From positions 24,740,001 through 24,804,000 of the forward strand of contig CM060732.1 of NCBI GenBank assembly GCA_030704615.1: a stretch of 64,000 bases of DNA. The letters are read 5' to 3'. Shown here piece after piece: positions 31,760-44,202 of the stretch; the stretch's first letter is position 1; every line of letters begins with the position of its first letter. The position numbers were made by a program, and so were the translations under genes. The notes beneath the pieces were generated by a model that had not been told where the DNA came from, searched no databases, and saw nothing but the letters and a program-made list of their open reading frames with translations. Source of the stretch: Takakia lepidozioides. Its lineage: Eukaryota; Streptophyta; Takakiopsida; Takakiales; Takakiaceae.

Positions 31760-34056
31760 TCATGCACGAGGGAAATATCGGACATTGTTGTCTTCGCATA
31801 TTTGCTGCAAGCATTCAAGACAGAGATAATGGTGAATGCAGATGTAAGTCATTCCGTTTGTACAAACCTCAGCCTTTGCCTCTCCAAGCGCTCCCTAGCA
31901 ATGGCCTGCCTTCTGAGTAACTCATCACTATCCAGTGTTTATCCACTTTTCTATGGGAGTCTCAGTGCACAACCAATTGTGCTTGGCTGGTAGTGCTACC
32001 AAGCCCTGGTAAATCTGTGCAATGCCCTTTCTACATTCTCGGACCAAAAGCAGAACACTGTATTACGAAAGCACGAACTTACCAGCATTTCCTCCGAAAG
32101 AGAGCCAGTCACTGAGAGTGCATAACACCCAGGCACTCCCTTACCTGACTCAGCCACACAATCATCAGAGTAAACCAGACCCTCCCATTCCTCTCTGTCT
32201 ATCCGCTTCACAGGCACAAATGCAAGCATTATCCACCACATTACACGATGAGCCCTGTGAGTACATCATCTCTATTTTAATGTTCTCTTTCAGATTATGA
32301 ACCCAAAATCTCGATATAATGTATAGGGCAGAGAGATAAAATACTCAATTGCCATCTCCTTCAAATGTTGGCTATGACGTTGTTATTGCAAAGTCTGTTT
32401 CATCTTTATCTTCTCTTACCTTTCATGTACATATACGGAAGGAAGGAGAAGATCCCTTTGCAAGATGACAGTTCTTGGCACGTCGGCCCATTTGAAAGGC
32501 ACAAATCCTAAAGGAAATATAAGAGCTTACTTATTCGAAGCCAACGAGCTGCCCAACTACTGCCTGGATCCATTGATGCTATGACCCTGCCACAACAGAC
32601 ATTTGTGACAAAAATAGTTAGTTTCACTCTTTCCTGTCCTTTTTTCGAACGACAGATGTCTTGTCCCATATGTTGTCAGCTAGAGGGCCAGAGCTGCGGT
32701 GCTGGAGCCAACTGGAGCCAACCATACGCTTTCTGTAGTATGATGTCCATGAGAGCCCAAACTCGACACTCAATTGGCGTAACAACCTTGTAGCTTGGTA
32801 TTTCAGAGCACTATGGTAATTTTAGGTTCAATCTCATAATTTTGTGGTGGGCTGAAACCCCAGAAGTGGCTCTCCAGTAGTTAGTAACGACATGAAGCAT
32901 TCATGTTGTAGCCAGTGTTCCTTACCATTGCCATTATGGGCCAAGTCTTGCTAGCACCAATCTTTCTCAGAGATTCCACTGGGGAGCAAAAGTGATGAGT
33001 GAGAATGAGAGTTAAGAACAAAATTTGGAAGGTGTGTGCTTCCAATCTGTCCAAACAACTCACATTGTACCACAGACAGCCCTTGATGACAGAAATCAAG
33101 CAGGAAACATTCTGTTGCCTTGGGTGGTCCTTCCAAATGACCTGCCATGCTCTTAGTGAAATGGCCACATTCAAACAAGCAGTTCAATGCAAAAAGATAG
33201 ACGGACAAAAAGAAGTACCCAGAAAAGTCGGGGGTGGTACACTCCAAAATACGATCATGATCGTGATCCATACTGAAGAAAGGACAGTTTTCGCATCCCA
33301 CATCCTTGAACTGCAATCCTCCATATCAGAGAAGGGAAAGAATGGTAAGTGTTTGTTTGTTTGCTTGTTTCCCGCTCTGAACCCTACCTAAACCCTTATG
33401 GTCAAAAGGTTTTGAGTCCAAACAGTTTGCAGAACCAAAAAAAATTCCGGTGATTAGAGCACACGTAGGTACAGAAGAGACTTTGGGTTCAAAAATAGCG
33501 GAGATTGAGGGAAAAGATGAGACGAGCAGACACTTTACCTGCAGCCACATGATTTTACTTGGCATGGAGGATTTCCACTAAGAAATTTTGCTACAAAATA
33601 CGGAAAACTACTCTGGGACATCGAACATCATGGCTTGGGGAAATTCAGTCAGACCATCATTGCATATGACTTGGTGCGTGCGATTCGATTACTGCATGGA
33701 ATGGGTTAGCGAGATGTTTCACTTGGTTCGTGAAGACTATTTCTGCCAAAACTACACTGAAGCCCGCCATATCCAAGGCAGATATATCAGGATTGTATAA
33801 TCCGATGACAAAGAGAATCTCGGGGATGCAAGTTGCAGTTGAAAGAAAAAATCACGGCAGCGGCATACGAAAACTGCAGGGTTGATCAGTAGGAATCGAA
33901 ATGTATGAGGGTTGATTCCAATAGCAACTGCTCCAATCTATCTTTGTTGGGAAAAAAGACGAAGGCAAGCACCTGGTCGAAGGTTTTGACGAGTCCACAG
34001 CGCACACAAACTCGCAGCTCCCGCCCAAAACTGCTCGGAACCTGCGCTGGGGCCAT
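31760..34056 (-). CDS. SPT4: SPT4 transcription elongation factor, complete, five exons
   Basis: Exons: 34056-33973, 33310-33219, 32586-32531, 32144-32083, 31804-31760. They join in frame to 112 residues, close to plant SPT4 (about 116). The zinc finger is split over exons 1 and 2: CVRCGLVKTFDQ then FKDVGCENCPFF, giving the four cysteines. Exon 3 has IASMDPGSSWAARWLRI, exon 4 GVPGCYALSVTGSLSEEML and exon 5 QICEDNNVRYFPRA. With SPT5 it forms the DSIF complex, which binds RNA polymerase II and supports elongation. The ATG at 34056 (MAPAQVPSSFG) fits the family start; an in-frame ATG at 34101 would add 15 residues. The last residues differ from the usual PPKR-type ending. All splice phases are consistent. 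Confidence 0.95.
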
Positions 34057-35680
34057 CTCCCTCCCTCTGTGTGGCTCTCTTGGAACTGTCAATGGGGCCA
34101 TTCTCCCTCTCTCCTCTCGTCCTCTTTGATTCTTCAGCGCTTATCTCCTCTCCCTTCTCAAGGCCACGAACATATACATCGTTCTGTCAGTAACCCAGTA
34201 CCCAAAACACGCAGCCATGCATTCTCTCCGCTCGCGCCCTCCCTTCCTCTAATGCTGCTCCTCTCTTCCTCGCCCTCTCTTATATATGCACGCACCACCC
34301 CCACTGCCGCCGCCCACCCGCCACCGTGCCTTCCAAAAACCAAAAAGAAAAGAAAAGAAAAAACTGGATCTTTCTATAACCCAGTACCCAAAATACCCAC
34401 GTTTCCCCTCTCGTTCTCTCTTTCTCTCCTTCGAAGGCTTATCCCTGCCCACCACAGAGCCATAGCTCGTGCTTCTCCCGAGTTCGTTTCCCTCCACGAG
34501 GAAGTGCATTTGCTTTCTTTTTTCCCCTTATATATGCTTGTTTTATAAGCTGTCAGTCTCGCACGCACGACACAAAATGGGTAGTCTGTTCGCATATATA
34601 TACACACCAGGAATACACCGGTATGCTTCCTGATGTCATAGCCATTGTGCAGAAGAGTGGCCGCTGCAGTGGTGGTGCTGGAGTATATAGTGGGCTTGAT
34701 GAATGGGACCCTGCTACAAAGGGAGTGGTTATCAAAGAGTTCTTTTAATATTGGGCTTGAGCTGCTGCCCCTCTGTATGCTTAGACTTTCTTGGCAGCAT
34801 CATTCTCTCGTCTACCTGCATTCTCCTTCCTCTACGGTAGTTGTAAGGTTTATGGGGAAAAAGTAGTTGTAGTTAGTTGCTTCACTAAGAGGAAAGAATC
34901 TTATAACGCAAAGACTGGCATCAAGATCATCGCTTACACACCAGGAAAACCAAAACACAGCAGCACACCCCCTATAGCTCAGAATGCTTCTTCACTTTAC
35001 TCGTACACTCTTACCACTATCAAGGCTCCAGTACACATACCATAGGGACAGTAGCCGGAAGCTAGAGTGGGGCTCTTAGTTACGCCGGCTATGGCCAGAG
35101 TCGTCGCAGACTCTCTATTACACGTTCTCCAATATGGTGAATATGAACAGTTAACGCCACACAGAAGGCGATTACATGTGAAGCGCCATTGAGAAATCAA
35201 CTTGTGAAAAGAACCCACAAAGATAGATCGTCCAGAAAGGGACTCCATCTCGCACACCTGGGACTGCTGAGAACAGAGAAACGTGCTCCACTAAAGCACG
35301 CAAAGAAGAAGAGCTGCGCAAAATGGTCTGAAAGAAGAATGTGCCAACTAGGACCTTTCCAGCGGGTCCGAACCCACAAAAAAAGTGCAACTTTTCACTA
35401 TCCCACTTGGTGTTGATTGACTAGCTTGTTGTTGCCTTGGTGGCGAATGTGATAAGCACCTGTGAATCACTCGATGGAGGGTTATCAACAAACCCATGTG
35501 AATCGCCTTACGAAGCTCTCATTCTAATCTAGTTTTCTCTCTTTGCTGAGGACTTTTTTGTGAGGCAGGGGGGGCTTTTCTGGTAGTGCTCAGCTCAGTA
35601 TTTTGTTTCTTGTGAAAAGTACATCACATGGGATCAATCAAGCAAGCCTTTGGTGAGTAGTCTTTGGTGCATCAGCCAAC
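34057..35680. other. SPT4 5' flank and intergenic DNA
   Basis: Presumed SPT4 promoter, rich in ctctc blocks. A pair of similar short segments, (t/a)taacccagtacccaaaa, occurs at about 34191 and 34377. The frames at 34069-34548 and on the opposite strand are low-complexity readings of this pyrimidine-rich DNA, not genes. Confidence 0.5.
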
Positions 35681-35951
35681 ATGCGACCTGAGGAAGAGGT
35701 AGTAAGGTCGTTCGGGTCCATTTGTGATATATTTCAAAGAGATGATGGAGATGAAATGCTCCAAAAGCTCACTGCAAATATGATGTTCAGGACCCTGTTG
35801 GGCAGGTTGCAGTATGGAGTTGACAAGAGGGGGGACAGATAACTCGAGAAGTCCTTTATCGAGAAGGCCTTTTTCGAGGAAGTTTGCTGGTTCGTTCATC
35901 ATTGGCGACTTCATTCCGGCACTCACGATATTTGACATCCATGGCACCTGA
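35681..35951 (+). pseudogene. Cytochrome P450 remnant (CYP71-clan-like), broken
   Basis: Reads MRPEEEVVRSFGSICDIFQ, then LQKLTANMMFRTLLGRLQYG in one frame to a stop at 35840-35842. After a frame change it continues AGSFIIGDFIPALTIFDIHG to a stop at 35949-35951. The combination (EEV..., LT.N...R...G, then GDFIPAL..FD..G) is the region between helix C and helix F-G of CYP71-clan enzymes. No heme-binding exon is nearby. It is not derived from the neighbouring CYP704B-type gene, which has a different sequence in this part. Confidence 0.72.
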
Positions 35952-37075
35952 CGAGGCTAAGTTATAAGATCTGCTCTAGCTGATGTAGACTCTAGATCAC
36001 TGTGATCTAGAAGGTGAAATTGGTGATCCCGTCAAGTAGAGTAGGAAGCGTCAGGCGATATAGTCAAGCAGGATGGTACATACATTCATGAAGTCCTCGT
36101 TGGGCAACCGCAGCATCTCATTACGAGCATTAAAAGTGCCCATCCTCCAAATGGAAGACAATAGTCTTTGGGGTGAAGTGACACCGTAAGTTTGGGCGGG
36201 AGTCTTGCTCTCCTCTAAAATTCTGGGTGGCATCCGAACTTCCCATCACGTTAGCGCATTAAGACACTAAGTAGGTCTGGGCCCACTTGGTAAGTGTCCT
36301 GACGGCAGTGCTAGAGAATCTCCTTCACTTTTGGACTCTTGCGGGTGCTTACACAGTCAGTCCTGGATAAATGTTGACGGTCGGGAGTAGAAAAAAATAA
36401 TATTTAACACATCAGGTTGTAATAAAGCACATTAATAAGCTGTTTATCAGGGGGAGCTTGCCTTGTACCAGATACATAGCTAACTATAACACACTGCAAA
36501 CCTGGAGGATGGGATTGGGACCTTACGCTTTTGTCTCAACTTCTCCCTCTTTGGATTCAAGTGATGCTGTGGTGTCTTAGGGCAGCATACAACTCTCAGT
36601 CTAGCTTGCTCGAGTGGTTGGGCTATTTACGAGTGAATTCTGATAACAGGTCGGTGAACCACATGAACAGTGGTAGTTGGCAGCTGAAGCTGAAGAACAG
36701 CAGCCTATATCCCTGGGGAATCCAAAATTATGTACTACTGAAAGGAGCTGCATGACTGTAAAAAGAGGGAGGAGCATAACTGTCCAGAGAAGATGGGGAC
36801 ATTACCATTTGCAGAGATTTCATGATAAATCCCAGAATGAACTAGGCAGGAAGTCCTAAAGGGATGTTACCAGATCTGCAACAACTTCGGAATCATAGTA
36901 ATCTGTAAACTCCCTATACATGATCTATAATCTGCACACAAGCGAGCTGCCCTCTTATCTGTATGCTGATAGCACACTAGGTCTATGATCATATGCCAAT
37001 ATGGTCACACACTCTTTCCATGTGGGAAGAAACTCTCAAGGTCTCAACGCGAAATTCAGTTACTGCACATGATCA
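35952..37075. other. Intergenic DNA between P450 remnant and CYP704B gene
   Basis: No recognisable gene. A 60-residue minus-strand frame (36051-36233) has no family match. The right part is the CYP704B 3' flank. Confidence 0.45.
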
Positions 37076-39919
37076 TTATAACCTGCGAGTACAGGTAACT
37101 TTGATGCCGTGAGCCATGGCAAGGATGGTCATCATGCGGTACTTGACGGAATGGCCGGGCACCAGTTTGAACTTGAAAAACCGACAAAGCAAAGCTGTTG
37201 TCATCTTCAGTTGCAAGTAGGCTGAATCCTTTCCCAAGCAAATCCGAGGCCCTGCCTGAAGACACAGCTCACAACACAGATATTGGAAGGGTTCAACTCA
37301 GAAAAGGTACTAGACAAGTTTGAAATAACCGTTCTCCACTAATCCTTCGTTCAAGGTAGCTGCTGAAGAAGGCCAAAGGTCCAGGACCAAGTTAATTCCA
37401 GTGCATTCGGAAGGAATGCAGACCTGAAATGCAGTCCCATGGTTCTTGTTACCAAGAGAGCAAGTGGAAATCCAGTTTTAAATACAATCCACGGATTGCA
37501 AATTCCACAGAACATCTCATCTGAAAGTCCACCACTTCAGCTCTGTACGAATGTTCAATAGTATTTTGTGCATGTTGTTGAATATTCTGCCCTAGGGTAG
37601 AGTACTCAAAGCCAGCACACACATATGAAGTTCGTGATCAACAACATCATGCGACAAAAGGCTAGAGCTCAATCCTACAATATGGGTCTTGCAGAGGTCA
37701 CCAACCTGGAAGGCAGTGAACTTGAAAGGGGAGACTGCTTGGAATGAGCCGTCATCCTTAAGCCAGCGCTCTGGCCTGTACTCGCCAGCGCCCGGCCCCC
37801 ACAGACTTTTCAAGCGTCCCATACAGTAGGGTACATACACAACCATACTTCCCTTCTTCACTTTCATCCCACCCGGCAGCTCGTCGTCTTCCAGCACACC
37901 TTTGGCATCCTGCACGAGGACAACAGTCAGTGTGAAGTGTGAGCCATAATTTTTCACGTCCAAAGTATCGAGCAAAACTCATGAATGTCCAGAAGCATAT
38001 AATACGCACATAAACATTGCTTCAAAGAAATGGGGGCTTGCAGCATCCTACTGCAGGCACTGCTGGGTACAGTCGAATTGTTTCGGTGATGGCTGCATGC
38101 AAGTACTGCAACTGTGAGAGCCCATCATATGTCAAGAGGCATGAAAACTCTTCCAGACGTTGATTGATGGAGTGCTCGTCCACACTCTTTTTTACTTTGC
38201 TCTCGTATGCGCATAATTCAGCGTTGATCCTATCAGCAACTTCAGGGTGGAGGCACATCATGTAGATGAACCAGGAAAGGGTCGCCGCTGTGGTATCCCG
38301 ACCCGCCATAACAAAGTTGAGGACAAGATCGCGTAGACTTTCATCTGAGAACTGCTCCTCATTTTTATCATCACTCAATAGCATGAAGCGTGACAACAGA
38401 TCAGACCTCGCCTGCAAGATCCCAATGACACTCAAATGTTAAGAGTAATTTGACATGTATAACTTTAGCGGCTTCCCTCAACCACAATCGGAATCCAGGT
38501 AGTGTAAGTGAATTTATAGATTCAAACCTAAGGAAAATTCAGGATTTGCTTACCGGAACCTCTCTCCCAGAGGCACGAGCTATTTCCAACTCAGCTCGGC
38601 GTGTGCGAATGACGTTGAAGGTGAAATCATCGACAATCTTTGCACTGCGGGCCAGGATGGACTCTGTGCCGACATTAAGACGACGTTTAATCTTCCAGAA
38701 TGGGTCGATGAATCTCAGTATTACTGCCTCGTTGGCTGTATCAAATGCTGTAGCGAAAGGGGCTGCGGGTAGGGCTGGCGACAACGTTCCTAGCTCCACA
38801 CCAAATCCCACTTTGCAAATCGAGTCCAAAGTCAGGCGACTGAAGAGATCCTGTGCAGCGAAAGATCAACAACACACAGGTTTCAGTAGACACGATAAAA
38901 AGAAAACTGTCCTGCACAAATCTTAGTACCGAGCGTTAGTACTAAGATTGTATATATAGAATGTGAAGTTCAAGGCAGTTGACGTCTCTGGTCACCCAGA
39001 CTTGATTTTAGACATGACATATACGTGGAAGCTTGCAAAAACATAATATCTGCAAATCTGAGCCGCATAGACCTGTGTAAATGTACACATCAGGGCTGCT
39101 CAGTCATAATATTCCATGGCTGCCAACTTCAACTTCTGAGGAGAATGATGTTAACACACCTGCATCTCCACAGGGTGATGTGTGATGGAAGCGCTATCGA
39201 CAATACGGGCCAGTTTGAGCGCGTAGTCTTTAAATACCACAGTGCTGAATTCCCGCAGATTTCTGGATGAGAACTCAAAACTCGCTGTCTTCCGGTGCTT
39301 TCGCCACAAATCTCCATCTGAGTTGAAGATCCCATTCCCAAGCAAAACCTCCATGACCTCATGAAGATTACGCCCCTTCACACACAAGGGAAAGAAATGT
39401 CAGATTGTATGACCCTGATGGTCGCATGCTGACTCCGTCTATGGAAGCAGGTGCGCTTGGACATCAGCAGGACATGGTCAATGATCGAGAGCTCAATATG
39501 TAGTTGTTCAATTTCATCTCAAGATCAGTATCCTACCGGTCAACATGACCCCGGGAGGGAATTTCCAGTATCGTCAAGGCACCCGCAGTATACAGCTCAG
39601 TTGTTACCTTTGGATAGTTGGGAAAGTTGGTTTTGAGGATGTGCTCCACAACAGCTGGGTCTGCCGTGTAGAGGTAAGTATGGCCGGCCATGGAAAGAGG
39701 GAAGGTGGGTGCCTTCTCAGCGTAACGCATGAGCCAATCATGCATAGTTGAGAAGTTGAAGAGGGCCTCTATCGACGCGCCCAGAAACGGCCATGCCCAC
39801 GGTCCCACACGACCACGGTTCCTGAAGCGATGCACCGCCATATACAGCACCCAAGCCACTACTGCGGTGGCCACAACGCTTACCACTGCCTCGCTAACTA
39901 TTGGGGCTTTCGTCTCCAT
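37076..39919 (-). CDS. CYP704B: CYP704B-type cytochrome P450 (fatty acid omega-hydroxylase), complete, six exons
   Basis: Exons: 39919-39608, 39375-39160, 38850-38554, 38411-38052, 37909-37706, 37255-37076. All introns are phase 0, giving 522 residues. The N-terminal membrane anchor is VVSVVATAVVAWVLYMAV, followed by the hinge RVGPWAWPFLGA. Clan-86 features follow: LLGNGIFNSDGDLWRKHRKT, LTLDSICKVGFGVELGTLSP, I-helix NFVMAGRDTTAATLSW, K-helix ETIRLYPAVP, PERW, and heme loop FQAGPRICLGKDSAYLQ with the Cys ligand. The SICKVGFGVELGTLSP and YRMMTILAMAHGIKV segments point to CYP704B. In flowering plants CYP704B omega-hydroxylates long-chain fatty acids in the endoplasmic reticulum for sporopollenin of pollen walls; a spore-wall role is the inference here. 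Diverged tandem repeats lie directly upstream. Confidence 0.95.
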
Positions 39920-39974
39920 GGCTGTCTAGCTAAATAGATGAGAAAAAAAGCACTATGCAGCACGCCAGCTCACC

Positions 39975-40590
39975 AGCAGCTGCTCCTCAGTCACAAAACA
40001 TAGACTCTACAAGAACGAGTTTGATAATATATATTATGTCTCCTGTTTGCGTCATGTATCCAGGCATCAGCGAGTTCTCTTTTCGTCTGCTCACATTCGT
40101 CCCCTCCACGACGATGTAGACAGACTTTCCTCGCAGCAGGTGCTCCTCAATCACAGAACGTAAGTTGTAGAAGACAGATATTGCACCATATAATTGTCTC
40201 CTGTTTGTGTCATGAATCCATGCATCAGCGCAGCTCTCTTTCGTCGACTCCTCACATTTGCCACCCCCCTCACAACACTGTAGACAGAGTTTTCCCGCAG
40301 CAGCGCAGCTGCACCTCAATCACATAACGTACAAGTTGTAGAAGAGAGATAACTAGTGTGATGTAAACTTTTCCTGTCTGTGTCATGAATCTTCGTCTCT
40401 CACACCCGTACCCTCCACACCAATGTAGACAGCCTTTTCAGCAGCTGCTCCTAGGACATAAGTTGAAGAATAAAGATATACGAACGTGATCTGAACAACG
40501 TTTCCTAATATTTGTGTCATGAATTCATGCACTGGCGCAGCTCGTCTGCTTATGTACAGTGCGCTCCCACACAGTGATACTGTGGAGTGA
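39975..40590. repeat. Four diverged tandem units upstream of CYP704B
   Basis: Units of about 135-170 bp start near 39981, 40141, 40309 and 40445. Recurrent blocks are tgctcctca(g/a)tcacaaaac or similar, tcctgtttg(c/t)gtcatg(a/t)at, (g)atgcatcagcg, cctccac.ac.a(t)gtagacag and cgcagcag(g). They occupy the first about 0.6 kb upstream of the ATG, where the promoter or 5' UTR should be. Confidence 0.85.
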
Positions 40591-41199
40591 GTTTAGAAGA
40601 GAGAGAGAGAGAACGATGTAACAATCAATGTATCCGTGGAGTCATGGATCCATGCAGTGATCGACCGCTCGTACAGAGACGGACAGTGCGGAGAGGGAGG
40701 CAAAGTCTGTGCGGGTAGCGGCGGTGTGATGGGGCAACGATAGTTCAACCAGTCGCACGTGCCGCTTTATAGCTAAACTCCGCCCCCCACTTGCCCTTAT
40801 TAAAAGCCCGCAATCTCGACTCCGCCCGGTGCTTTATTGGGTGGTGAGGTGGTGGCAGAGGTTTCCCGCCGGGCCATCGCCCCGGGCGCGTCCCGTTCCC
40901 GGCGTTAAGTGGCTCAGGATCCCAGCCTTCCTTTGAGTTCCCTCGATTCCGATACCGGGGCTGCCCCATTCCGCCTACCGAACGGGCAGCGGGCACCCTA
41001 ACAAAAGGACATAATAGTCGTTGATATTATTTCAAACTCATTATGAATTGGGTTTCCCACAATAAACACCGAAGTTCACAATTTCTATATTTAACTTTAG
41101 TGTTTTTGGCATTAAAGTTGGAGATCCAGTGCATTTAAATAACAATAATTGATTAATTAATTAATTAAAAGCTGTTGGGTTTCACGATCACACCGACCT
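40591..41199. other. Non-coding DNA with a GC-rich island
   Basis: 40750-41000 is noticeably GC-rich (cccgggcgcgtcccg) against an AT-rich background. 41135-41170 is (attaatta)-type sequence just beyond the 3' end of the L1-like element. No gene was recognised. Confidence 0.45.
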
Positions 41200-42578
41200 C
41201 AGGGCGTAGAGGCAATCCAAATGAATGGGCGAATGCCATTGGTAGAGGGAAAACCTTATGTTCTAAAGGAAGCTGATGTGTTTGATGACGTGGAAGGTTT
41301 TGGAAGCCGCAAGACACTTAGAGCTTGATCCATGCTTTCCTTGATTATGTGAGTTCAGATCCTGATAGATAGCGGAAAGGAGAGTCAAAATTGAACAAGC
41401 TGTTTCAGAGAACGTCATGTTGCATCTGGTTTTCCATATGTGCCAAAGGGTAGAGCTTCTCAGGGAGTCATAGACTGGGCAATTGATTGCTTTTTGTTTG
41501 GAGGTTTGATCATAGTTGAGCAGAATAGAAAGCGGGCCTAGAGTCCACTGTGGGTTCCAGGAGCGGTAGAAAGCTCGTATGTGAGACCAGATTGCTACAG
41601 GAGCGTGGTAGCTGTGCAAGAGACAATGAGATTCTATGATGGCTGCTGAGCAACATTTGCATAGGAGGGCATCATTGAATCCCAACCACTCTCCCACTTT
41701 CAAAACCTTGTTGGCTATTTGCCATAAGAATGTTGATAATTTTGCTGGTATGGTCTTAGTCCATAGGATTTTCCATATTGTGTTCCAGCTTTCATTATGG
41801 AAATCGAAGTGGCTATTTTTTCCATTCCACTTGGAGTGGAGTGGTTGGGTGTGCGAAAAGCCTAAGTATCTTTTCTTAGTTGTGTCACGTGAAGAAGGAA
41901 GTGGGGGATCGTTCGAACGTCCGTGACCATTCATGGGGGTCAAATTTGAGCTCTGCTATTGGTCTTCCCAGAACCCGATAAAGCATTGGGATGAGAGCCA
42001 AGTTAGCAAGGGTTGGTCGAGCGGTGGCTGGGGGTTCATCTCTTTGGTTTGAGAGGTCCAATAGCAAATTCTTACAGGTGTATGTGTGAAGTGGGGAAAA
42101 GTTTGTAGGATGCGGTCTTGGATGATGAGGGTTATCTAGTGTTTGGATCAATGTGGAAGGAGTATCCTTCCATGTACTACTCTGAGGAATAGACCACGAA
42201 GAGTATGCAAGTAAGTGTGTTGAACAAGATGACCAGGGTCCAGAAGTATCATGTTGGCTTGGTAGGTCCAGGTTGGAGAGTGCTTGTCCACTGGGGTGCG
42301 ATGGATTGGAAAAGGTATCGTATCTGTGGCTGTCCCTGATCCTTCCAACCATGGTAGAGATGACATCATTGGAGAGAAAAGAACATTGCCTCCATATATC
42401 CTTAATTCTGTGCCTGATGCCTTTGAAATCCCATGCTGACCATTTTTTTGCCAGATGCCTTTGGGAGGGAGTGGCTGAATTGGAGTTGAGGAAGAGTGAT
42501 TGTTTAAAAGTTTCCTCATAGGAACCAAGCTCAGCTTTTGGCGGGAAGGGCCGTAACTGTGCCAAAGCCCACCAAATG

Positions 42579-43296
42579 GGGTAAATGCACATATGAGTGG
42601 ACCAAAAACTGCGTAACATGTTGTTTCTGCAGTGACCTCCTTCGATGGTTTCACCCATATTTGTCCAACAATTCAATATTTCATCTAAATTTATATGTGA
42701 TAGGGTTTATAACTACAATATGTATGTGTACCAACTGTTAGATTGCAAAAATAATGATGTAATAGAGAGCTATGGACTTTTAAAGTTGATTACTATGGAC
42801 TATAGATGTTACACATAAAATCTTTTGGACTCAAAAAATATCATCCAACGCTCATATAATGCACAAAGAAAAACATATCAAGGGTGCCATTTCTTAAATC
42901 AACCCAAATCCACTTTTACATGGACAAGTTACCTTAGGATGGACTATTTTACACCTTAAAAATAAATTGTCCATAGTATGTTATGTTTTGGGTTTTTGGG
43001 CCCGGTGTCATCTTTTACCCAAAAGACATACAAACCTATAATCTACAATGGCCAGGTGGTATCTGGACAAGTGGTTGTAAACTCTAAATTTTGACGTTAG
43101 ATTAAAAAATCCTAGTAGATAGTTTCTTCAATATTTGGGGGAGGAGGGGAGGACTCTTTACTAAAAATGTTTGGTATACTACTATCTATTTTTCTAAAAA
43201 TAAACTAACAAAATTTGCTCAAAAAATGATTTTTTCCGCGGACTTCCATGGACTCAACATTTGTCGTTTTTGGTCCACCCACTTGTGTAAATGCCC
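42579..43296. mobile_element. 718-bp non-autonomous TIR DNA transposon, copy 1, TSD aatg
   Basis: Bounded by aatg at 42575-42578 and 43297-43300. The ends are inverted: gggtaaatgcacatatgagt at the left, and the complement of the right end reads gggcatttacacaagtgggt; both continue tggaccaaaaac. The interior is AT-rich and non-coding. Excising it with one TSD restores the LINE frame reading CYGQP(F)GGLWHSYGPS, which proves precise insertion after the LINE. Confidence 0.9.
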
Positions 43297-44202
43297 AATG
43301 GCTGCCCATAACAAAGATCCAAGGGTTTTGTGTTTGAAACCGTTTGCAATCCATCGCAGAGATGGTTGTCCGTTTGCAAACTTAAAGAGGAGGCCTTTGC
43401 GATGTTATCCGCCACCAGAAATTTCCACCATCTTCCTTCGGGCCCCAAGAATCTAACAATCTAACAGGGTAGTGATCTGTTTGTCTAGGTCTATGATTCC
43501 TAGTCCTCATTTTTTCTTAGGGAGACATATCTGCTTCCAGGAAACTTGTGGTTTTTTTTTTTCGTTGTGGTTGCTGGCCCCATGTGAAGTTCCTCAGAAG
43601 TTTCTTGACCTCCTGATTTTGGGATGAAGCTGGTCTCCAAGGCGCAACAAAGTACCATAGGCCTGCCGACATGATCTGATTGGTGGCAAAGGGCCTTGCC
43701 AGTGATGGATAAGTGATGGGATCCCCACCAAGCTAACTTGGTTTAAAGCTTGGCAATTGTTGGTCTGTGAGGTTGATACCAAAAGTGTAGCCTAGCAAAG
43801 TTGTTGTATGCCCTGGTTGAAGCCACCTCAGGCCCTTATTTTCCGCCCAAGTAGGTTGGGTTCCAATAGGGGACCTTGAAGTGTCTCCTACTAACAGTGT
43901 ACTTGTCTTTCCCCAATTAATTTTGAAGTCGGAGGCTTGACAGAAGGTCTCCAAAGTGTTGGTGTTGTTGTCGGTTTGTGGGGTTGGCATGGAGCGCCAA
44001 GAACGTGTCGTCAACAAACATGGACTCTCTGATCTGAGTTGGTTGGTGGGTAACATGATTGGTGATATGTAGACCTGTTATGGTTTGGTTAGCTTGCAAC
44101 ATGTGCCCTAGAAAATCTGCTACAATGAAAAACAGAAAAGATGATAGCGGGTATCCCTGGCGAACTGATTTATGGAGAGAGAAGGGTCTTGAGAGAGGGC
44201 CA

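Noticed and set aside
31996-32241. 81-codon minus-strand frame
   Set aside because: Only its inner part (32144-32083) is coding, as SPT4 exon 4; the rest is intron read-through.
34069-34548. 159-codon + strand and overlapping minus-strand frames
   Set aside because: Low-complexity pyrimidine-rich DNA upstream of SPT4; Ser/Pro/Leu-rich readings without a domain.
35672-35947. 91-codon minus-strand frame
   Set aside because: It is the complement of the P450 remnant, whose + strand reading matches a known motif.
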